DNA from: Leucobacter salsicius M1-8
Lineage (GTDB): Bacteria > Actinomycetota > Actinomycetes > Actinomycetales > Microbacteriaceae
Reading direction: 5' to 3'
DNA: 64,000 nucleotides
Assembly: GCF_000350525.1 (NCBI RefSeq)
Contig: NZ_AOCN01000008.1
Location: 1-64,000 of the forward strand
The notes beneath the pieces were generated by a model. The model worked only from the letters and a program-made list of their open reading frames with translations. It was not told the DNA's origin and searched no databases. The position numbers and the translations under genes were made by a program. This document shows positions 53,450 through 64,000 of the stretch, in pieces; the stretch's first letter is position 1; each line of letters opens with the position of its first letter.

Positions 53450-55542
53450 TTGGCGGCCTCCTCGCCAGACTCCCCTTCAGCCTGGTCGGCGCCCTCGTCG
53501 CTCGTGTCCGTGATGCCCGCATCGGCGAGCAACTCGGCAACCTCGTCCTCAACCGACACAGTGGCAGTCGAGGCATCGGGCAGGTCAGTAGCCTCCGTCG
53601 CTTCAGCGGTCTCGGCTGCTTCCTCAGGGGGAGCTTCCTCAGCAGCAACCTCCTCGGTAGCCACAGCGGGCTCTACGACCGTCGGTTCCGGATCCTGCGC
53701 AGCAGCCTGATCCGGCGCCTGATCGACCTCAGGAGCCTCGTCGGGGGCCGGAGTCTCTGCGGTCTCGTCAGTCGACACCTCAACAGCGGTTACCTCGGGA
53801 GCTTCGCCCTCGGGCGCATCGTCCTCGAGATCGACGTACTCCTCGTGTACCTCGAACACCTCGACCTCGTCGAATCCGACCTCGAGCGAGCGCAGCGCGC
53901 CCGCGGCCTGATCGGCGCGCGCATACCAGCGCGCGGACTCGGCATCGCGTCCCAGATCTTCGAGCACCGCGGCGTATGCGCCGAAGAGCTCGGGGCTCCA
54001 CGGGAATGCCTTCTTCGGGTTCAGCTCGGGGATCTCAAGTTCGAAGAGGGCCTGCTGGGTCTGGCCCAGATCGAGGCGCGCGCCCGAAACGGCGATCGCG
54101 AGGTGGACACGCTCCTGCGTGTCGAGCTTCGACACATCGGCTTCCTGTGCCGTCTCGATGGCCTTCTCGGGGCGGCCGAGACCGCGCTCGCAGTCGACCA
54201 TCAGAGCCAGGTGGCCGTCGAGGCCGCTCAGCCGGCGGTAGGTGCGCAGCTCGCGCAGTGCGAGCGCGAAGTCACCGGTGCGGTAGGCCGTGATCGCGAG
54301 CGTCTCTCGAGCGACCGGGATACGGCCCGCGCGACGGCTCGCCGACAGCGCGTGCTGGTGAGCAAGCTCGGGCTCCTCGTCGATCAGGTACGCGACCATT
54401 GCGAGGTGTTTCGCAACGCGATCCTGCACGTCAGCCTGCAGCGTCTTCAGCTCGTTACGTGCTGAAGGGTGCAGGTCCTTCGCCTGAATCTCCTCGGGCA
54501 GTACCGGATCGTCGTGCTCACTGCGCACGGGGCGCAGTGCGTGCTGGAGACGCTCGGCCTCGGTGAACTCGCGGTCTGCGCCACCGCGGTCGCTGCGTCC
54601 GCCACCGCGGGTGCCGCCACGGCCGTAGTCCTTCTTGGGCTCGCGATCGTCGCGGCGGTCGCCGAAGCCGCGGTCATCACGACGGGGTTTGAAGTCGCCG
54701 TCGCGACGCGGCTTGAAGTCGCCATCGCGGCGCGGGCCGCGGTCACGGTCGTCACGACGCGGGGCGTAGCCTCGATCGTCGTTACGACGGGGTCCGCGAT
54801 CGCCCTCGTCACGGCGGGGCTTGAAGTCACCGTCGCGGCGGGGCATAAAGCCGCGGTCACGATCGTCGCGGCGGGGAGCGTAGCCACGATCGTCATTACG
54901 GGGCTTGAACTCGCCATCGCGGCGCGGAGCACGGTCACGGTCATCGCGACGCGGAGCGTAACCGCGATCATCGTTACGGGGCTTAAACTCGCCATCGCGG
55001 CGCGGAGCGCGATCTCGATCGTCACGACGCGGAGCATAGCCACGATCGCCATTACGGGGCTTAAACTCGCCATCGCCGCGCGGAGCGCGATCTCGATCGT
55101 CACGACGCGGAGCATAGCCACGATCGTCATTACCGGGTTTGAACTCACCGTCACGACGGGGAGCGCGGCCGCGGTCGTCATTGCGCGGCTTGAACTCACC
55201 GTCACGACGGGGAGCGCGGCCGCGGTCGTCATTGCGCGGCTTGAACTCACCGTCACGACGGGGCTTGAACTCACCGTCACGACGGGGCTTAAACTCACCG
55301 TCGCGGCGCGGGCCACGGTCACGATCATCGCGACGCGGAGCGTAACCACGATCATCGTTACGGGGCTTGAACTCACCATCACGGCGCGGAGCGCGGCCGC
55401 GGTCGTCGTTGCGCGGCTTGAACTCACCATCGCGACGGGGCTTGAATTCGCCGTCGCGACGCTGGCCGCTGTCGCCGCGCGAGTTCTGGGGTTTCCGGGG
55501 GCCTCGATCTGAGTGATCGCGCCGATCTGGACGTTCGTTCAT
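53446..55542 (-). CDS. Repeat-rich disordered protein with central TPR-like domain
   Basis: A 698-residue three-part protein. Residues 1-335 are a highly charged, Arg/Asp-rich repeat: eleven GEFKP and three GDFKP units alternate with RNDDRGYAPRRDDRDR-type spacers. Residues about 336-560 form a helical TPR-like array (LAMVAYLIDEEPELAHQHAL, ALALRELRTYRRLSG, LALMVDCERGLGRPEKAIET, ALFELEIPELNPKKAFPWSP). Residues 561-698 are acidic (Glu/Ala/Asp-rich). The start ATG has GGGAGG just upstream. It is first in the gene array, right below the rRNA terminator. A ribosome- or RNA-related scaffold role is inferred from the context and charge pattern. The family is not named. Confidence 0.85.
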   Translation of the reverse strand: MNERPDRRDHSDRGPRKPQNSRGDSGQRRDGEFKPRRDGEFKPRNDDRGRAPRRDGEFKPRNDDRGYAPRRDDRDRGPRRDGEFKPRRDGEFKPRRDGEFKPRNDDRGRAPRRDGEFKPRNDDRGRAPRRDGEFKPGNDDRGYAPRRDDRDRAPRGDGEFKPRNGDRGYAPRRDDRDRAPRRDGEFKPRNDDRGYAPRRDDRDRAPRRDGEFKPRNDDRGYAPRRDDRDRGFMPRRDGDFKPRRDEGDRGPRRNDDRGYAPRRDDRDRGPRRDGDFKPRRDGDFKPRRDDRGFGDRRDDREPKKDYGRGGTRGGGRSDRGGADREFTEAERLQHALRPVRSEHDDPVLPEEIQAKDLHPSARNELKTLQADVQDRVAKHLAMVAYLIDEEPELAHQHALSASRRAGRIPVARETLAITAYRTGDFALALRELRTYRRLSGLDGHLALMVDCERGLGRPEKAIETAQEADVSKLDTQERVHLAIAVSGARLDLGQTQQALFELEIPELNPKKAFPWSPELFGAYAAVLEDLGRDAESARWYARADQAAGALRSLEVGFDEVEVFEVHEEYVDLEDDAPEGEAPEVTAVEVSTDETAETPAPDEAPEVDQAPDQAAAQDPEPTVVEPAVATEEVAAEEAPPEEAAETAEATEATDLPDASTATVSVEDEVAELLADAGITDTSDEGADQAEGESGEEAAK
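54600..55462 (-). repeat. Repeat region encoding the GEFKP/DDRG units
   Basis: About 860 bp of 24-, 54- and 78-bp units encode the N-terminal disordered part of the TPR protein. Long antisense ORFs here arise only because the units are multiples of three. Confidence 0.88.
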
Positions 55543-55581
55543 GGGTGCCTCCCGGAAACACTGTTTAGTTTGAGTCTACAA

Positions 55582-55637
55582 AATAAAAAAGGGGCCGTAG
55601 AGATTTACGCGATCATCGCGTAAACCCCCACGACCCC
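55582..55637 (-). terminator. rRNA operon terminator
   Basis: 21-bp stem (55591-55611 with 55617-55637) whose only non-Watson-Crick pairs on the minus strand are G-U, with a 5-nt loop, followed on that strand by TTTTTTATTTT. Confidence 0.92.
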
Positions 55638-55645
55638 TATAAAAG

Positions 55646-55766
55646 GTGTCCGGCGGTGACCTACTCTCCCACACCCTCCCGAGTGCAGTACCATCGGCGC
55701 AGTCAGTCTTAGCTTCCGGGTTCGGAATGTGACCGGGCGTTTCCCTGACGCTATAACCACCGTAAC
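55646..55766 (-). rRNA. rrf: 5S ribosomal RNA
   Basis: About 121 nt with GTTACGGTGGTTATAGCGTC at the 5' end and the complementary ACCGCCGGACACC 3' part. Conserved core CGAACCCGGAAGCTAAG is present. Ends are approximate by a few bases. Confidence 0.95.
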
Positions 55767-55904
55767 TCTATCAACATCACCAGCCACCCCAACTCCCCGT
55801 ACAGGAGTCTTCTGGGTGTGGCCGTCCGTTGGGAACCACAAAGTAGACGCGAACATCGTTACATACAGAATCTATAACTTACATCCCCCAACCCAAAGGT
55901 GGGG

Positions 55905-60952
<5,048 letters not shown>

Positions 60953-61320
60953 AAAATTACATGCACAACCCATCACCGGAATAAGGCAACGAGCGTGCGA
61001 GTTCAACCTGACAAAAACGAACATCATTACTGACGTTCATATATATTTGTCCAAAAGGAATCGCCATCAACCAGACCACAAGGATCCAGCGACGGGATAT
61101 AAAATTGGCATTTGACATTTCAAGTGCACACTATTGAGTTCTCAAGGACCAGACATCCCCCGTACCAGCCAAAGCCTTCCGAAAGACAACTTGTCTAATC
61201 TACCACACTTTCGAGTGGTGTTTACCGCAAGCTAATGTAGCCGGCCCGCCCTGCGGCCCGGCTTCGTTGCGGCGACAAGAGATAACATTACGCAGTTTGT
61301 CGGGGCGAGGGCAAACCCAG
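60953..61320 (-). promoter_or_regulatory. rRNA operon leader and promoter region
   Basis: The leader includes the actinobacterial boxA-like string CTTGAGAACTCAATAGTGTG (complement within 61125-61149), used in anti-termination and processing. A candidate promoter is TTGCCC (61309-61314) and TAATGT (61285-61290) with an 18-bp spacer. No gene lies in this interval. Confidence 0.55.
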
Positions 61321-61457
61321 CCCCAAACACGGGCGTGTCGCGGGTCACTTCCGCATGAACATGCCAAATCCCCCTCTGCCGGCCAGGATCCATGTCGATC
61401 CGGCCCACATGGATCGGGGCCTAAGGACTCGTTCCAGGGACCTCGCCCCAGAACGCA
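61321..61457. other. Intergenic region upstream of the rRNA promoter
   Basis: No gene. An inverted repeat GATCCATGT (61387-61395) / ACATGGATC (61407-61415) could be a hairpin or protein site. Confidence 0.4.
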
Positions 61458-61493
61458 AAGAAGCCAGGACCGCAATTGCGGTCCGGGCTTCTT
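61458..61493 (-). terminator. Terminator after the NCS1 permease gene
   Basis: AAGAAGCC-x-GGACCGCAATTGCGGTCC-x-GGCTTCTT: an 8-bp outer stem, one mismatch and an inner palindrome. It separates the permease from the rRNA promoter. Confidence 0.75.
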
Positions 61494-61563
61494 GGGCATT
61501 CGGTGCTTGCTTCCCCACCAGAGTGGTTGAGCGGCAGATCACCGAGCTTGGGTCGTGAGGTGG

Positions 61564-62988
61564 CTAGCCGCCCACGCGCAGAGCAGAGGTTTCTTCGGCT
61601 CCGTCGAGCAGGTGGCCGGTCGGCTCCGAGTCGCGCGCATCACGCAGACCGAGCTTCTTCACGCCGCCCAGCCCGAACATGAGCCCCAGGTAGAGCGCGA
61701 AGCTCACGACGAATGCCGGGATGTTGGCACCGATCGGGCTCGGCACGACGTATGACAGTGCGTACGACAGCGTCGCACCCACCACCCAGACGAGAACGGC
61801 AACAATGTTCACACCGCCCAGGTACCAGTAGCGGCTCTCGGGTCGCTCGTGCAGAATCATGCGCGAGTAGGCACGACGCTTGAGCAGGTAGTAGTCCGCG
61901 ATCATGATTGCGAACACCGGCACGAAGAAGGCGCTGATGATGAACAGGAAGTCGGTGAACTGGTTCAGCAGACCGAGGAAGGTCGAACCGATGATCGAGA
62001 TCACGCCGAGCACGATCGCGGTCGGCAGGAACTTGAGCTTCAGCTTGGACTGCGCGTTGACGACCGAGGTCACCATGCCGAAGACCACCATGGTGTTGGT
62101 CGCCATGACCGACAGGAAGATCACAATACCGAGCGGCCATCCGAATTCGGCGACGATGACGGCGGGGTCGAACGCGATTGCATCGTTACCACTCATGATC
62201 ACGACACTGAATGCAACGAGTCCCAGGAACATCGCGATGCTGGTCGACAGCGTGTATCCGATGCTCGAGCCGATGATGCCGGCCTTGCTCGACTTCGCGT
62301 GACGGTTCATATCTGCCGAGAGCACAGTCCACGAGATCGCGGTAGCGAGCACCATGTCCAGCACGCTGAGCGGAGTACCCCCGAGCTCGGGATCAACGGG
62401 GATCGCGGCAAACTCGCTCGGCGAGAAGGCACCAAACGCACTCGCGAAGACGGTGCCCATCACAACAAGGATCAGGAGTGCGAGCCACGGCTCGATACGC
62501 GAGATGCCGGTATGCCCGAAGATCGCCAGCACCACAACTATGCCCTGGCAGATTGCGGAGAACAGCGCCGGGTTCGAGTAACCGGTGGCCTCGTGCACGA
62601 GGAAGTTGACCGTGACGCCGGCGAGCATTGCCTGCACCCAGCTCCACCCCATGAGAGTGATCAGGTTTGCGGCAGCGGGCAGCAGGCTCCCGCGAATACC
62701 GAACGACCCACGGGTGAGCGCCATGGTGGGCAGGCCCGTGCGGGTACCCATGTTGCCGACCAGCACGAGTACGAACACTCCGAGCAGGGTGCCCGTGAGA
62801 ATCATCGTGGTCGCGGTGCCAAACGACACCGACGGCAGAAACAGCGTGCCAGTGAGTAGCGTGGTGACCACGAGGTTGGCCGCGAGCCAGATCATACCGA
62901 TCCGGAGCACGCCCTGAGTACCGCGGACCGGGCCCGCCGAATCATCGTCGCCGTCGAGGTTGACGGCCATCGTTACTGGACTGGACAT
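61564..62988 (-). CDS. NCS1-family permease (cytosine/purine/allantoin type)
   Basis: A 474-residue membrane symporter with twelve helices. NCS1 features are GTRTGLPTMALTRGSFGIRG near helix 3, the NLITLMGWSWVQAMLAG stretch, SADMNRHAKSS after helix 6, and FVPVFAIMIADYYLLKRRAY late in the protein. The substrate is a nucleobase, allantoin or similar ring compound, but could be a guanidino or amine compound given the nearby ureohydrolase. The start ATG overlaps the stop of the SnoaL-like gene by one base (TAATG), so both are translated together. A terminator follows. Confidence 0.9.
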   Translation of the reverse strand: MSSPVTMAVNLDGDDDSAGPVRGTQGVLRIGMIWLAANLVVTTLLTGTLFLPSVSFGTATTMILTGTLLGVFVLVLVGNMGTRTGLPTMALTRGSFGIRGSLLPAAANLITLMGWSWVQAMLAGVTVNFLVHEATGYSNPALFSAICQGIVVVLAIFGHTGISRIEPWLALLILVVMGTVFASAFGAFSPSEFAAIPVDPELGGTPLSVLDMVLATAISWTVLSADMNRHAKSSKAGIIGSSIGYTLSTSIAMFLGLVAFSVVIMSGNDAIAFDPAVIVAEFGWPLGIVIFLSVMATNTMVVFGMVTSVVNAQSKLKLKFLPTAIVLGVISIIGSTFLGLLNQFTDFLFIISAFFVPVFAIMIADYYLLKRRAYSRMILHERPESRYWYLGGVNIVAVLVWVVGATLSYALSYVVPSPIGANIPAFVVSFALYLGLMFGLGGVKKLGLRDARDSEPTGHLLDGAEETSALRVGG

Positions 62989-63398
62989 TAGGCAGCCTCG
63001 GTGCTTTCGGGCACGGTCGAGAGGTGCTCGTGGATAGCAACGAGCGTCTCGCCCTCACCCGCGCGAAACACGATGGTCTCGCGTTCGGTGTAGGAAGCGG
63101 GGCCGTCGTTCGAGTCGATGCTGGTGTTCACGGTGTGCGTAAACACAGCGCCGCCGGGGAACGACTGCACGAGGCGATCGCTCGACGCGCAGGCGGTCAC
63201 GCGCCAGCCCTCAGTGAGCCAGCTGGCCCAGAGCGATTCGTACTCGACGCGCGAGTTCAGGCGCGCATCCTCGGGGTGAAACACAAAGCTGGCATCGGGA
63301 GCGAACCCCGCGAAATAGGCCTCGGTGTTGGTGGCGGTGAATGCCGCGACGATCGCGTCGGCAGCTTCGAGTACCTGACCTTCGGTGGGGGTAAACAT
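62988..63398 (-). CDS. SnoaL/NTF2-like domain protein
   Basis: A 136-residue alpha-beta cone-fold protein (EAADAIVAAFTATNTEAYFA, then FAPDASFVFHPEDARLNSR and ETIVFRAGEGETLVAIHEHL). Such proteins can be isomerases, hydrolases or binding modules; a reaction is not clear. The His and Asp residues in the pocket strand are consistent with ketosteroid-isomerase-like chemistry. The ATG has GGAGCG about 9 nt upstream. Co-translated with the permease, so it may act on the imported compound. Confidence 0.8.
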   Translation of the reverse strand: MFTPTEGQVLEAADAIVAAFTATNTEAYFAGFAPDASFVFHPEDARLNSRVEYESLWASWLTEGWRVTACASSDRLVQSFPGGAVFTHTVNTSIDSNDGPASYTERETIVFRAGEGETLVAIHEHLSTVPESTEAA

Positions 63399-63501
63399 GT
63401 GGGGATCGCTCCTTGAGCCGGTAAGAGGTGTTCCGAGGTGAGTAGTGCGTTAGATCAAATGTGGCTGGTCGCGGCGCGGCAGGCACGCGGCCAGCAACAA
63501 G

Positions 63502-63545
63502 CAAACGGTGGGACGGCCGAGAGATTTCAGCCGCCCCACCGCTTG
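63502..63545 (-). terminator. Terminator after the ureohydrolase gene
   Basis: 16-bp stem (63502-63517 with 63530-63545) with two G-U pairs on the minus strand, then TTTGCTTGTT. It separates the ureohydrolase from the SnoaL/permease unit. Confidence 0.75.
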
Positions 63546-63555
63546 GCAAGGGAAA

Positions 63556-64000
63556 TTAGTCGCGCGCCGCCATGGCGGTCACGAGCTCGTAGATGACGTG
63601 GCTCGCGGCCACGGCAGTGATCTGAGCGTGGTCGTAGGCCGGGGCGACCTCGACGACGTCAGCACCCACGATCTGCAGATCGGCAAGACCGCGAATGATG
63701 CGCAGCATCTCGCGGCTCGTGAGCCCACCGGCCTCGGGCGTGCCCGTGCCGGGAGCATGTGCCGGATCAAGCACATCGATGTCGATCGAGATGTAGAGGG
63801 GCTTGTCACCCACGCGCGCACGAATCTTCTCGAGGGCGGCGGGAACGCCGTGCTCTTCGATGAACTCGGTCGTGACGATCTGGAAGCCAAGCTCCGCGTC
63901 CTGGACCAGGTCTTCCTTGCCGTAGAGCGGGCCGCGGGTGCCGCCGTGCATCGAGGCCGTCATGTCGATGAGGCCCTCTTCTGAGGCGCGACGGAACGGG
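63556..64000 (-). CDS. Ureohydrolase (agmatinase/guanidino-compound hydrolase family), C-terminal part
   Basis: The frame enters from the right edge. It contains the arginase-superfamily metal motif [21 protein letters not shown] (Asp ligands to a binuclear Mn or Ni site), an upstream GTRGPLYG segment, and the closing [19 protein letters not shown]. The visible 147 residues correspond to the second half of a protein of about 320-350 residues. The family cleaves guanidino groups, releasing urea; agmatine, guanidinobutyrate and others are possible. Substrate not decidable without the N-terminal part. Own terminator follows. Confidence 0.9.
   Translation of the reverse strand, partial: PFRRASEEGLIDMTASMHGGTRGPLYGKEDLVQDAELGFQIVTTEFIEEHGVPAALEKIRARVGDKPLYISIDIDVLDPAHAPGTGTPEAGGLTSREMLRIIRGLADLQIVGADVVEVAPAYDHAQITAVAASHVIYELVTAMAARD

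Noticed and set aside
54600-55462. CRISPR-like periodic repeats
   Set aside because: Units are contiguous coding repeats without unique spacers, and no cas genes are present.
54469-55512. Plus-strand ORF of 347 codons over the TPR gene
   Set aside because: Repeat-driven antisense frame; the minus-strand frame has a ribosome site, TPR-like core and coupled neighbour.
61510-61560. tRNA-Ser/Leu-like start (GAGTGGTTGAGCGG)
   Set aside because: No acceptor pairing, no T arm and no anticodon stem could be built.

Overview
The window is high-GC actinobacterial DNA. Its 16S rRNA gene (minus strand, about 59426-60952) and gene content point to Microbacteriaceae, most likely Leucobacter or a close relative; the genus is an inference from remembered 16S signatures, not from a search. 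Supporting traits are frequent GTG/TTG starts, many probable leaderless genes (a TAnnnT hexamer 6-8 nt before the start codon), the scpA-scpB-rluB-cmk-der synteny, and a tRNA-free 16S-23S spacer. No insertion sequence, prophage, CRISPR array or plasmid gene was found.

Layout. 1-750: the 3' end of a DUF222/HNH endonuclease gene and a cluster of short tandem repeats. 0.7-6.2 kb: a phosphonate/phosphate-type ABC importer (phnD, phnC, and a phnE carrying two fused permease domains) with a HAD phosphatase and a divergent GntR/UTRA regulator. 6.2-21.2 kb: metabolic and stress genes, namely an amino-acid permease, an unusual zinc-ribbon SDR, GNAT, pirin, AhpD-like protein, EEP phosphatase, amidohydrolase, DsbA-like protein, ArfB, YCII, a formylglycine-generating enzyme, an MFS carrier and an ABC-2 exporter. 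21.4-26.2 kb: a metal/oxidant region with a P1B-type ATPase, ChrA and an OhrR-type regulator. 26.6-35.4 kb: BCCT transporter, TMEM175 remnant, tRNA-Pro(GGG), PPOX, a NUDIX fusion protein, RraA, a TetR plus drug-efflux pair, and membrane proteins.

35.6-55.5 kb is one almost unbroken minus-strand array: TPR/disordered protein, HAD-IIA, small ORF, tlyA, nadK, recN, AI-2E protein, pyrG, ADP-ribose pyrophosphatase, a 19-codon mini-ORF, xerD, parA, scpA, scpB, rluB, tyrA, cmk, der. Many neighbours overlap by 1-16 nt (ATGA, GTGA, TAATG), implying translational coupling, and the array ends at an 18-bp hairpin terminator after der. It joins chromosome segregation and recombination (XerD, ParA, ScpA/B, RecN) with ribosome or RNA modification (TlyA, RluB, Der) and nucleotide or aromatic synthesis (PyrG, Cmk, TyrA).

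The array starts 42 nt below the terminator of a 16S-23S-5S rRNA operon (minus strand, 55.6-61.3 kb). Beyond it lie an NCS1-type permease, a SnoaL-like protein and a window-truncated ureohydrolase, all on the minus strand.

Most distinctive signals: (i) two long, arginine/aspartate-rich repeat tails in the same gene array (RluB C-terminus and TPR protein N-terminus); (ii) a repeat-encoded mini-ORF that bridges the NUDIX stop and the xerD start through two ATGA overlaps; (iii) a palindrome, GATCCGGATC, found seven times; (iv) paired operator-like palindromes beside ohrR and an array beside the tetR/rraA pair; (v) many tandem repeats whose unit length is a multiple of three. I see no clearly new defence or mobile system.
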